From positions 1-64,000 of the forward strand of contig JADZFK010000161.1 in NCBI GenBank assembly GCA_020849945.1: a stretch of DNA of 64,000 nt. The letters run 5' to 3'. The position numbers were made by a program, and so were the translations under genes. The DNA is from Pirellulales bacterium. Its GTDB lineage: Bacteria > Planctomycetota > Planctomycetia > Pirellulales > Lacipirellulaceae. The notes below the pieces were generated by a model that worked only from the letters and a program-made list of their open reading frames with translations, did not search any database and was not told where the DNA came from. Below are positions 38,989 to 48,332 of the stretch, piece by piece; within the stretch, counting starts at the first letter, position 1, and the number at the start of each line of letters is the position of its first letter.

Positions 38989-40902
38989 TTACGGAGTCCA
39001 GATCGCCCCAAAGCCCGGGCCATACGAAAATGGCCCGCGCGGGCTAAACCGATATCCCCGCAACTTCTTGTTGAATCCGTAAAATGAGCTTCTCGTATAC
39101 AGGAACAAGTAGGGCTGGTCCTCGTAGATGAGGTTCGAGATTTCACCGTAAATCGCTGCCCGCTTTTCGCGGTCAAATTCCTTCATGCCTTGCTTAAAAA
39201 GCGCATCGACCTTGGGATTCGAGTAACTGCCGTAGTTCCGGTCTTGGCCGGTGCCAAAGATGTTCTCGTTCGTGTAGGGGTCGGTGCCGGTGGACCACCC
39301 CGAGAGCTCGGCCTCGAATCGCTTCTTCTGCACACGCTCCTGGAACACGGCCGCCTCCATCGGCACGATGTGGCACACCACGCCTATCCCCTCCAGGTTC
39401 TCGCGGAACAAATTGCAGATGTTGATGCGGTCGGGCTTCTGGCTCACCATCAGAGAAAACTCGAACGGCACAAGTTGGCCGTTAATTTCCTTGTCGCGAA
39501 TGCCGTCGCCGTCGCTATCGACCCAGCCCGCATCATCCAGTAGCTCTTCGGCCTTGTCGAGGTCGTGCTCGATGAGCTTGGGCGGGTTCTTCGGGTACAT
39601 CCAGGAATCGGGGTGAAAGATGCCATAGCATCGCGGGTGAAGGCCAAAGCAAAGGTCGTCGATCATTTCGTCGTAATTCATCGCATGGGCCATCGCCCGC
39701 CGCACGCGCACGTCCTGAAAGAACGGCGTCGTCAAATTCCAGCCGATATAGAAGAAGGTCCATTCGTCCTCGTAGACCTTTGTGTTCTGGGCGTAGAAAT
39801 CGTTGTCCGAGGTTTGGGTTTCCCATTGCTCGGCGTCTAACTCGCCTTCGTCGATCCGCCCCGACTTGAGCGCCAACAGCCGCGTGTTGCCATCTTCGAT
39901 CACGCGGAAACGAATCTGTTTGAAATAGGGCTTGTCGCGCACCTGCTTGCCGTTGTGCATGTAATAGTTCTCGCGGCGGCGAAGGAGAATTTCCGAGCCG
40001 CGCGTCCACTCGGCCAGTTCGTAAGGCCCACCCGCGATCGGGTGACGCTCGAGGTTGGCGTGGTAGGCCGAAGTCGTCAGCGTAGAATCTTCCGCAATCG
40101 ACTTTTCGTAAACGTGTTTCGGGAGAATCGGATAATTAACGTTCCACACGTTCGTCGCCCCGGGCGCTTTGTGGAAGTACATGACGGTGTAGTCGTCGTA
40201 GGCCTTCACACACTTCAACTCATCGGTTCCGGCTCGAACGGCCGGCACCGGCACTTGCGAGGTCATGATCGCCCGGTACGAAAACTCCACGTCGTGGGCC
40301 GTGATCGGCTTCCCATCCGACCATACCAAATCCTTCCGCATCACAACCTTATCGACCATCCGATCCTTGCTCGTTTGCCACGATACCACAGAATCGCTTG
40401 AAGCAAACGGCCTCATTTCCCAATCGAAACTGAACAAACCGAACGAGGTCAGGTTCAGAAACTGAGATTCGGCAATGCTGCTGTAAAGAATGGGGTTGGT
40501 CGTCGAAAGATCGAGTTGCAATCCTCGGTTGATCGTCGCTTCGAAATCGACGCCTCGCCCATCGACCGGTGCCAACACGGAAAGGGCGCTCAATATCTTG
40601 CGATTCGCCTCCGGCGAATCGTTCTGCAAACCAAGTGCCTCCTCCACCGTCGCCAGTGGCGGTTGGCTCGCCATGAGCTTGCGAAGCTCCACCATCGGAT
40701 CGATGACCGGAAGGTCCTCCCATTCAGCCGTCTTTTCCAATTCCTCACTCGAGGGCGGCGTGAATGGCGGGCTCATGTTGCCAAGGCGAAACGGCTCGGC
40801 CCCCTCCGCCGCAACAACCCCTGGGGCACTCATGGCCAAGTTCAACACAATGAGGCCGGGCAGAATCCAAATCGGGAGCACCAGAGCAGAGAAACACCGC
40901 AT
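38989..40902 (-). CDS. Extracellular solute-binding protein (family 5, peptide-binding type)
   Basis: KDLVWSDGKPITAHDVEFSYRAI..YHANLERHPIAGGPYELAEWTRGSEILLRRRENYY..VRRAMAHAMNYDEM. Confidence 0.92.
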   Translation of the reverse strand: MRCFSALVLPIWILPGLIVLNLAMSAPGVVAAEGAEPFRLGNMSPPFTPPSSEELEKTAEWEDLPVIDPMVELRKLMASQPPLATVEEALGLQNDSPEANRKILSALSVLAPVDGRGVDFEATINRGLQLDLSTTNPILYSSIAESQFLNLTSFGLFSFDWEMRPFASSDSVVSWQTSKDRMVDKVVMRKDLVWSDGKPITAHDVEFSYRAIMTSQVPVPAVRAGTDELKCVKAYDDYTVMYFHKAPGATNVWNVNYPILPKHVYEKSIAEDSTLTTSAYHANLERHPIAGGPYELAEWTRGSEILLRRRENYYMHNGKQVRDKPYFKQIRFRVIEDGNTRLLALKSGRIDEGELDAEQWETQTSDNDFYAQNTKVYEDEWTFFYIGWNLTTPFFQDVRVRRAMAHAMNYDEMIDDLCFGLHPRCYGIFHPDSWMYPKNPPKLIEHDLDKAEELLDDAGWVDSDGDGIRDKEINGQLVPFEFSLMVSQKPDRINICNLFRENLEGIGVVCHIVPMEAAVFQERVQKKRFEAELSGWSTGTDPYTNENIFGTGQDRNYGSYSNPKVDALFKQGMKEFDREKRAAIYGEISNLIYEDQPYLFLYTRSSFYGFNKKLRGYRFSPRGPFSYGPGFGAIWTP

Positions 40903-41165
40903 TCTTTGCCTCGCAGCACAGACAGGATCGGTAACAAGGAAGCCCAAACAACGTGCCAACTGCCAGCACTTTGCCGGAACTCTAAGCTACCCAATGCTTT
41001 ACGGTCCGTCAATCTCGCGGCAAGCGCGCTCGGGGCCTTTCCAACTTTCCAACTTTCCGAATGGCGAACAGGTGTTGCCCGGTTTTCGCTGTGCCTGCTA
41101 AGCTACCGCCGCGATTTCTAGGCTCTTGGCCTGCCCTACATGCATCGTTCTTGTTCGAGGCTCTT

Positions 41166-44100
41166 ATGATAACGCGGCGCGGTTCGTGGGTAGCGGTTAC
41201 TGGTTTGGCGTGCTCGATCGTTCTCGCTCAGGCATGGCGAGCAGAGGGGCAAAACGGTGCCGGCATGTTGCGCCGTCCTGGCGCTGCCACCGCAACGAAG
41301 CCTAGTTCAAACACGAAGCTGCCCATTCCAAACGCAAACCAAGCCGATTCCAATTCCAACCCGCAGGCGGCAGCGCCCGCGCAGCGAACTCCCGAGCAGG
41401 CGGCCAAGGCAGCTGCCGAAGAGCGGGCCGCGTTTCTCAAACTCATCGGTGCGAATTGGATCTGGTCACCTGCCCAGAAAAAAGACGAAGTGCCGATCGG
41501 CGATTGTTACTTCCGAAAATCGTTCACGGTGAACCAAACCGATTTTGCCCAGGTACACATCGCCTGCGACAACCAGTACGAACTGTACGTGAACGGCAGG
41601 CTCGTCGGGCGCGGCGGAGACTGGCGCAATATGGACGTTCACGATATCAACTCATTCATGGCGCCAGGTTCGAACGTCGTTGCCGTGAAGGCGACGAACA
41701 CCGACGCGGGCGCGGCTGGCTTGGTCGCGCGGGTCATTGTGAAAGAACGCGGCGGCACACACCAATCGTTCTCGACCGATACCTCCTGGAAGACCAGCGT
41801 GAAGGAGCAAGCCGATTGGGCTCAGCCCCGACTCCGCGATCACGATTGGCTGGCCGCGAAAGTGTATGGCCAGTTGGGCACCGTTCTGCCCTGGGGCGAT
41901 GAAGTCGTGATCGGCGAGGAAGGCTCTCGATTCACGACCGATCCGGAGTTTGTCGTCGAGCGGCTGGTGGCCGACGAGCAAGCCGGTTCCCTCATCGCAA
42001 TGGCCTTCAACGCGTCGGGCGATATCCTCGCCTCGCGCGAAGGGGGGAGCCTGCTGCTCATCCGCGATCAGGATAAGAACGGCTCCTTCGAGTCGGTTAC
42101 GCCCTTCTCAAACGACGTGAAAAACGTGCAAGGAATCCTCTCGCTCGGCAATCGAGTTTACGCCGTGGGCGATGGCCCCGAGGGGGGCGCACTCTATCAA
42201 CTGACCGATCACGACAACGACGGACGATGCGATACGCACAAGACGCTCGTGAAATATCGCGGCCTGATCGGCGAACATGGGCCTCACACCGTTCGGTTAG
42301 GGCCTGATGGCCTGCTGTACGTGTTGTGTGGCAACTTCGCGCAGGTGGCTACCTCGATCGATGCTCGAAGCCCGTACGTTACCACCTACGAAGGCGATTT
42401 GATTCAGCCCCGCTACGAAGACCCCAACGGCCATGCCGTCGGGGTGCCCGCGCCGGGCGGTTCCTTCATCCGCACCGATACGAACGCAAGCTTCGTCGAA
42501 ATGGTCGCCGGCGGTTTCCGAAACCCCTACGACTTCACCTTCAACAGCGATGGCGAACTCTTCACCTACGATGCCGATATGGAGTGGGACATCGGTTCGC
42601 CCTGGTATCGGCCCACGCGGGTCGTTCACGTCACGCCCGGCGGCGAGTACGGCTGGCGCAGCGGTTGGGCCAAGTGGCCCGCGTATTTCTTGGATGGCCT
42701 TCCACCCGCCGCCGACATCGGCCTCGGCTCGCCCACCGGTGTCGTCTATTACAACCACAACGCCTACCCCCCTCGACTTCAGAACACGCTCTTCGTGGCC
42801 GATTGGGCACTCGGCCAAATTCACGCCGTCAAGCTCGAACGCAGCGGCGCAACCTACAAAGCCACGGCAGCCACGTTCCTCAAAGGCCGCCCGCTCAATG
42901 TCACCGGCCTGGATGTCGGGCCCGATGGCTTCCTCTACTTCAGCACCGGCGGCCGCGGCACCGATGGCGGCATCTACCGCGTCCGATGGGTCGGCACGGG
43001 GCCTCCGCAAGATATCAACTTCAATCAGGGCCTTCGGGCCGCGCTCGATCAACCCCAACTGCAAAGCGATTGGGCGCGGGCTCGCATCGCGGCCGTTCGC
43101 AAAAGCTTGGGCGATGCCTGGAAAACCGAACTCGAAAAACTCCTCGCGGAAAAGAACAGCCCCGCGCGCGATCGGCTACGCGCCATCGAACTGCTGACCT
43201 ACTTTGGGCCAGCCCCATCGTCCACGCTCTTGATCCAATTAACGACCGACCCCGATCCGGCCCTGCGAGCGCGAGCCGCTAGGCTCATCGGCAATCGTAG
43301 CGAAGCCGATCTCGGCAAGCCGCTCGTGGCCTTGCTGAAGGATGCCGATCCGTGGGTACGCCGCGTGGCCTGCGAGGCGATTGCCCATCGCGGCACCGAA
43401 TCCGCCGCCCCGAGGCTGATCGAACTGCTCGGCGACAACGACCGATTCGTCGCGTTTGCCGCCCGCCGCGCGTTAGAAAAACGACCCGCCGCCGAGTGGC
43501 AATCGCAGGTGCTTGCCGCTGAAGCCCCGCAAGTGTTCCTGACAGGGGCAACCGGGTTGCTCGTGCAAAGCCCCTCGAAACCACTGGCCCAGCAAGTGCT
43601 TGAGCGATGCGAATCCATGCTCCGCGGCCAGGTCCGCGAGCCAAGTCTCAAGCCAGGCCAACTAAGCGACGAAAGCTTCCTCGGCCTGCTACGCGTCGTG
43701 CAGTTAGCGTACATCCGCGGGCCGATCGCCCCGGGCGAAGTCCCCACGCTAACGCAGCAATTGTTACGCGAGTTTCCAACCCGCAACACCATGATGAATC
43801 GCGAACTGGTGCGGTTGCTGGCCTACTTGCAGCCCCCAGGGGCCGCGCACACGCTCGCCCATCAATTGGAAACGAACATTCCAAACGAAGAGAAACTCCA
43901 CATCGCGGCCTACGCGCAGCGTATCGCCAACGGTTGGGAAACGGCCGACAAGTTTCTCATGTTGCGGTACCTCGAAGACGTTCGCAACACGGAAGGTGGA
44001 CATAGTTTGAACGGCTATGTGGAATACTTTGCCCGCGATTTCTTCAGCAAACTTACCCTGGCCGATCGCCGCCAGATCGTGGCGGCCGGCGAAAATTACC

Positions 44101-45170
44101 CCACCTCCGCGCTCTCGGTGTTGGCCGGGCTGCCCGAAAACCCCGGCACCGAGCTCCTCGCGGAAATCCGCGCCCTCGACCAGCGACTCACGGGCAAGCC
44201 GGGTGAACCACTCTCGCGCCTTCGCGTCGGTATCGTTGCCGTGTTGGGCCGCAGCGGCGAAGCAGACTCGCTCCGATACTTGCATCAACTGTATTACAAC
44301 GACCCCGAACGCCGCGCCCCCGTCGCCATGAGCCTCACCCAACACCCCGAGGGCGAAAGTTGGCCCATCCTCGTCGACTCGTTGCGAACGGTCGATGGCG
44401 ATGCCGCACGCGAAATCGTGACCGCCCTCAATCGCGTCGAGTGTCGGCCCGAAACTTCGGAACCGTATCGAAATGCCATCTTGCTCGGCCTGCGGCTCCA
44501 AGGCAACGGCGGCGATCTCGTCGCCCGTTTGCTCGAACGCTGGGTCGGCCAACAACCCTACGCCGCCAACGCCAACGAAGCCGATCAACTCAAGGCCTGG
44601 CAAGCCTGGTACGCCAGCACCTTCCCGAACGAGCGGCCCGCCGAACTCCCTAAGGAAGCACAGCCCAACAAGTGGAGCTACGAAGAACTCCTCGCGTTCC
44701 TCGAAAGCCCGCAAGGAAAACTCGGTAGCCCCAACCGCGGCTCGCAGGTCTTCAAAGAGGGGCAGTGCGCGAGTTGCCACCGCTTCCGCGGCCAAGGCGA
44801 GAGCATCGGCCCCGACCTAACCGCCGTCGCTCAACGATTCCAACGCAAGGAAATCCTCGAGTCCATCGTCTACCCGAACCAAGTCGTTTCCGATCAGTAC
44901 GCGAGCCAAGTGGTAACCGCCGGTGGAAAAACCTACGTCGGCATCGTCGCCAAAGCTGCCGATGGTAGCCTCACCATCCTGCAATCGGATGCCAACAAGG
45001 TTCAACTGCGGGCCGATGAAGTCGAAGACGTGCAACCGAGCAAAACCTCGGCAATGCCCGAAGGACTGGCCAACCGCCTTACGCTCGAACAAATGGCCGA
45101 CCTATTCGCACTCCTCACAAACGCCCCCGAACCCAACATCGCCACTCGCCCGGCAACCGGTACGCGATAG
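41166..45170 (+). CDS. PVC-type haem-binding CxxCH protein with glucose-dehydrogenase-like propeller and HEAT repeats
   Basis: MVAGGFRNPYDFTFNSDGELFTYDADMEWDIGSPWYRPTRVVHVTPGGEYGWRSG; HEAT-like helices; CASCHRFRGQGESIGPDLTAVAQRF. Confidence 0.9.
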   Translation: MITRRGSWVAVTGLACSIVLAQAWRAEGQNGAGMLRRPGAATATKPSSNTKLPIPNANQADSNSNPQAAAPAQRTPEQAAKAAAEERAAFLKLIGANWIWSPAQKKDEVPIGDCYFRKSFTVNQTDFAQVHIACDNQYELYVNGRLVGRGGDWRNMDVHDINSFMAPGSNVVAVKATNTDAGAAGLVARVIVKERGGTHQSFSTDTSWKTSVKEQADWAQPRLRDHDWLAAKVYGQLGTVLPWGDEVVIGEEGSRFTTDPEFVVERLVADEQAGSLIAMAFNASGDILASREGGSLLLIRDQDKNGSFESVTPFSNDVKNVQGILSLGNRVYAVGDGPEGGALYQLTDHDNDGRCDTHKTLVKYRGLIGEHGPHTVRLGPDGLLYVLCGNFAQVATSIDARSPYVTTYEGDLIQPRYEDPNGHAVGVPAPGGSFIRTDTNASFVEMVAGGFRNPYDFTFNSDGELFTYDADMEWDIGSPWYRPTRVVHVTPGGEYGWRSGWAKWPAYFLDGLPPAADIGLGSPTGVVYYNHNAYPPRLQNTLFVADWALGQIHAVKLERSGATYKATAATFLKGRPLNVTGLDVGPDGFLYFSTGGRGTDGGIYRVRWVGTGPPQDINFNQGLRAALDQPQLQSDWARARIAAVRKSLGDAWKTELEKLLAEKNSPARDRLRAIELLTYFGPAPSSTLLIQLTTDPDPALRARAARLIGNRSEADLGKPLVALLKDADPWVRRVACEAIAHRGTESAAPRLIELLGDNDRFVAFAARRALEKRPAAEWQSQVLAAEAPQVFLTGATGLLVQSPSKPLAQQVLERCESMLRGQVREPSLKPGQLSDESFLGLLRVVQLAYIRGPIAPGEVPTLTQQLLREFPTRNTMMNRELVRLLAYLQPPGAAHTLAHQLETNIPNEEKLHIAAYAQRIANGWETADKFLMLRYLEDVRNTEGGHSLNGYVEYFARDFFSKLTLADRRQIVAAGENYPTSALSVLAGLPENPGTELLAEIRALDQRLTGKPGEPLSRLRVGIVAVLGRSGEADSLRYLHQLYYNDPERRAPVAMSLTQHPEGESWPILVDSLRTVDGDAAREIVTALNRVECRPETSEPYRNAILLGLRLQGNGGDLVARLLERWVGQQPYAANANEADQLKAWQAWYASTFPNERPAELPKEAQPNKWSYEELLAFLESPQGKLGSPNRGSQVFKEGQCASCHRFRGQGESIGPDLTAVAQRFQRKEILESIVYPNQVVSDQYASQVVTAGGKTYVGIVAKAADGSLTILQSDANKVQLRADEVEDVQPSKTSAMPEGLANRLTLEQMADLFALLTNAPEPNIATRPATGTR

Positions 45171-45221
45171 GCACAGTACGAGTTGCGCTTAGGCTCCCCG
45201 ACCCCGCACACCGAGATTTGA

Positions 45222-45280
45222 CGTTAGCGGCGGCCTCCTAGCCGCCGTTTGAACCGGTAATCTTCGCCACTTATCCCACT
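45222..45280 (-). repeat. R1-related partial repeat
   Basis: gttagcggcggcctcctagccgccgtttgaaccggtaatcttcgccactt. Confidence 0.6.
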
Positions 45281-45388
45281 CCAGTCATTGCTCAGTCTCC
45301 TACCCATTATGTCGCGGTCTCCAAACCATGCCATCCATGCGATATTCTTTGGAGAGAGTGTATCGGTTCAGATTGCGGGGGTCATTAC

Positions 45389-45718
45389 TCATGAACTGGC
45401 TGCTGCTGCCGCTGCTGCCGCCGCTTGTTCAATCACCGTTTGCGAACTTTGGCCACGAACGGAAATGAGCGATGTTGGTGCGCCCGCACCGTAGCCTTTG
45501 AGCGGGTTGTGCCACAGGATATTGCCGGTCTGCGGGTCGAGACAATAAATGTATCCGTTGGTCGAAGCGATCAAGCGATCAAAGTCAAGCAGCAAGGTAA
45601 CGTAGCCGCTCTTCATCTGATTGTTCGACCACACAATTTCGCCAGTATCGCGATCAAGTGCAACCGCGTAGCCATTCAACCCGACAAATATCAACTGCTC
45701 GATATTCATAGAAGCCAC
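45389..45718 (-). CDS. Short PQQ/beta-propeller-like protein with poly-Ala C-terminus
   Basis: GYAVALDRDTGEIVWSNNQ...GYIYCLDPQTGNILWHNPLKG (two PQQ-like repeats); ends IEQAAAAAAAAASS. Confidence 0.65.
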   Translation of the reverse strand: MASMNIEQLIFVGLNGYAVALDRDTGEIVWSNNQMKSGYVTLLLDFDRLIASTNGYIYCLDPQTGNILWHNPLKGYGAGAPTSLISVRGQSSQTVIEQAAAAAAAAASS

Positions 45719-45817
45719 CTTCCGTAAGAATCAATACCTTCTCAGTGAGGTCGATGTTGCTACTTTGTGCCCAGGGTTCCCGACCCTGCACCGAGGTGAA
45801 CAAACGCTGATTCATGT

Positions 45818-45868
45818 TTGCGGGGGCCACGTAGCCGCCGTTTGAACCAGTTATCTTCGCCCCTATTC
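45818..45868 (-). repeat. R1-related partial repeat (degenerate)
   Basis: gtttgcgggggccacgtagccgccgtttgaaccagttatcttcgccc. Confidence 0.45.
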
Positions 45869-45897
45869 CCGCAAGAGGTTGAACACATCCACCATCA

Positions 45898-46599
45898 TCA
45901 CCGAGTTCGTTGGCTCGGCGGGCTAGCAGGTAGGTGATTCAGGATGCAGTTGCTAACGGCTTTGGCCAGCACTTTGCTTCCCTCGGGCGTGTAATGTGTG
46001 CCGTCGGTACGCTGGATTTTGTCTAGGCCCGCTTTCATCACCACGGCGTGCAAGTCGTCGATTTCAACTCCCTTCTCTTTCATGATCTTGAGCGCGACTT
46101 CGTTGTATCGCCGCACGTCGGCTTCGCGACGATCGAACCCTCCGCCCCGCTTGGCGTGCAGCCCATCGCGGATGGGTGTGGTCGTGGCAAACACGAGGCG
46201 GGCCTTGGTTTCCTTCTGAAGGCGATCAACAATCGTCCGGAGGTTCTCTTCGTATTTGTCGAGCGGCACCTGCGGCAACTTCGTTGTGCGCGATTGTTTC
46301 AAATCGTGCAGCCCACAATTGAAGTGAACCACCGCCGGCTGATGCGCGACGGCCCATTCGCTAAGATTCTCCAGCACACGCACAGAATCACCCCCATTTT
46401 CCTTGGCGGCAATCACGCGCGACTTGCCTTCGAGCATTTCCGCGACGACTGGCGCATATCCCATCCGAATCGAATCTCCAATCAGTACAACGACCGGTGC
46501 CTTCTCCGGCTCCACCGCCTCAACCGCGGCAGCACGCAAGACGAACAAAGTACTTACCATCGCAGCGCCTAACAGGCGGTGCCAACAGGGCAGAATCAT
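45898..46599 (-). CDS. SGNH/GDSL-family hydrolase
   Basis: PVVVLIGDSIRMGYAPVVAEMLEGK..VHFNCGLHDLKQS..DGTHYTPEGSKVLAKAV. Confidence 0.85.
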   Translation of the reverse strand: MILPCWHRLLGAAMVSTLFVLRAAAVEAVEPEKAPVVVLIGDSIRMGYAPVVAEMLEGKSRVIAAKENGGDSVRVLENLSEWAVAHQPAVVHFNCGLHDLKQSRTTKLPQVPLDKYEENLRTIVDRLQKETKARLVFATTTPIRDGLHAKRGGGFDRREADVRRYNEVALKIMKEKGVEIDDLHAVVMKAGLDKIQRTDGTHYTPEGSKVLAKAVSNCILNHLPASPPSQRTR

Positions 46600-46852
46600 G
46601 ATGGGGCAACTCCTAAGTCGTTCGTGAGACCTTCCAAAGTCCAAAGATAAAGCATTTCCTCTTAGCCGCCGGCGGAAGCCGGTGGTTTCGACCCGCGTTT
46701 AACCGCCAGCTTTCGCCGGCGGGTGCCAATCGTTTCACGGCCGATTCCCAGACACACTCCGCAGCGAGAGAAAGCATGGAAGCGATCGCCGCGGGGCAGG
46801 CCTTTCCCTCGCCCTCTTACTTTCTTAACAATTGGCCAGTAGATTGTGTTGG

Positions 46853-47100
46853 TGAACTCAAACTTCAATTACAACAGACATTATCGAATTGGAGGTACGA
46901 TAACGAGCGGGGTGATGATGGCTCCGAAGGAGAAAGTCCTCGCTTACTCTGCTTGTCGAACAAGTTGAGAGTGACCGGGCAATGGATAGACAGCCCCCGG
47001 CTTTGCCCGGGGTTCGCCGCAATGTCACGAGGCGTGGATGGCTGAACCCCCGGCAAAGCCGGGGGCTGAAAGCGGTTCCAATTCTCGGACACCTTCAACT
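46853..47100 (+). repeat. Dispersed repeat family R2, longest copy with nested cccccggcaaagccggggg palindromes
   Basis: ctcaaacttcaattacaacagac...gcttgtcgaacaagttgagagtgaccgggcaatggatagacagcccccggctttgcccggggtt...ccccggcaaagccgggggctgaaagcggttccaattc. Confidence 0.85.
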
Positions 47101-47183
47101 AGTTTGTTGCAATTGAATGTTGAATTCACCTCTTTATAATAACCTCACCTTCTATGTCAACAATCTCCTGTGCGAGGAAAGCC

Positions 47184-48185
47184 ATGTCCAGCTCCCAAAG
47201 CAAGCCGATTACACGTCGCGAGGCGTTGCGCCGCACCGTCTTGTTTAGCTCGGCGGCATTCATAGGTTCCTCGAAGGTGTTGCAGGCCGCGCCCGCGCAA
47301 ACTCGGTTCGAGCACCAGGGGCTCGATCTGATTGCTTTCGGCGACTACGGCTACCCGAACAGCACCAATCAGGTCGCGGTTGCCAAGGCAATGGCCCAAT
47401 TCACCAAGTCGCTTGGTCGGCCGCTCTCCGCGGTACTGGCGATGGGCGACAACTTCTACCGCAAACTAACGCCCGAACGTATCGAGAAACAATTCGAGCG
47501 GATGTATTCAACCGAGCACTTGAACTGCCCGTTCTACGTATGTGCCGGCAACCACGATTATGGCACCACCGAGTACGATAAGCAGGAAGGCAAGCTGCAG
47601 ATGGAGCTCGACTACGCGAAGAATAATCCCACCTCTCGCTGGAAATTCCCGAGCAAGTGGTACTCGATCGAGTTGCCCAGCCCCGAAGCGCCGCTGGTGA
47701 AAATCATCGTGCTCGATGGCGACTACTGGGTGGGTGGCCTGACACCGAAAGAGAAGATCGCCCAACGGCGGTACCTTCAAGCCGAACTGGCGAAGAAGTC
47801 TTCGGCACCTTGGCTGTGGTTCGTCAATCACTTCCCCCTCTACACCGATTGCACCGAGCGCGAAGACAACAAATCGCTCATCCGCGAATGGGGTAAGCTG
47901 CTCGACGAACACCAAGTGTCGCTCTGCCTGGCCGGGCACGATCACACCATGCAGCATCTGCAAGTCGAAGGGCACTCGACCAGCTTTCTGGTGGCCGGCG
48001 CCGGCGGCGCGCCCTTGTACCCCGTGAAGCACACCGCGCGCGGTTTCTCCGACGACCAGCAGTTCGGCTTCTGCCACCTGCATGTCTCGCCCGAGAAGTT
48101 GTCGGTCCAATTCGTCAACACAAAAGGTGAATCTCTCCACCGGTTCGAACGCACACGCAACGGCGAAACGAAAGTGCGCGCGTAA
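47184..48185 (+). CDS. Metallophosphoesterase (purple acid phosphatase-like), Tat-type leader
   Basis: SKPITRREALRRTVLFSSAAF; LIAFGDYGYPN..LAMGDNFYRK..YVCAGNHDYG..WLWFVNHFPLY..LCLAGHDHTMQ. Confidence 0.88.
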   Translation: MSSSQSKPITRREALRRTVLFSSAAFIGSSKVLQAAPAQTRFEHQGLDLIAFGDYGYPNSTNQVAVAKAMAQFTKSLGRPLSAVLAMGDNFYRKLTPERIEKQFERMYSTEHLNCPFYVCAGNHDYGTTEYDKQEGKLQMELDYAKNNPTSRWKFPSKWYSIELPSPEAPLVKIIVLDGDYWVGGLTPKEKIAQRRYLQAELAKKSSAPWLWFVNHFPLYTDCTEREDNKSLIREWGKLLDEHQVSLCLAGHDHTMQHLQVEGHSTSFLVAGAGGAPLYPVKHTARGFSDDQQFGFCHLHVSPEKLSVQFVNTKGESLHRFERTRNGETKVRA

Positions 48186-48332
48186 CGCGGCCTTGTTCTC
48201 CGTGGTCGCTCGCGCCGCTCGAAGCGAAGCACACCTCATCCCGCCCCCGCTCGGAAAGCGCAAAGAAAACGGTCGGCAAAGAGCCTCTCTCCGCCGACCG
48301 CAGTATTGCATCGTCCAACTAACAGCTAACCG

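Noticed and set aside
43764-44795. 343-aa ORF (-) within the CxxCH haem protein gene
   Set aside because: Antisense shadow of a codon-biased gene.
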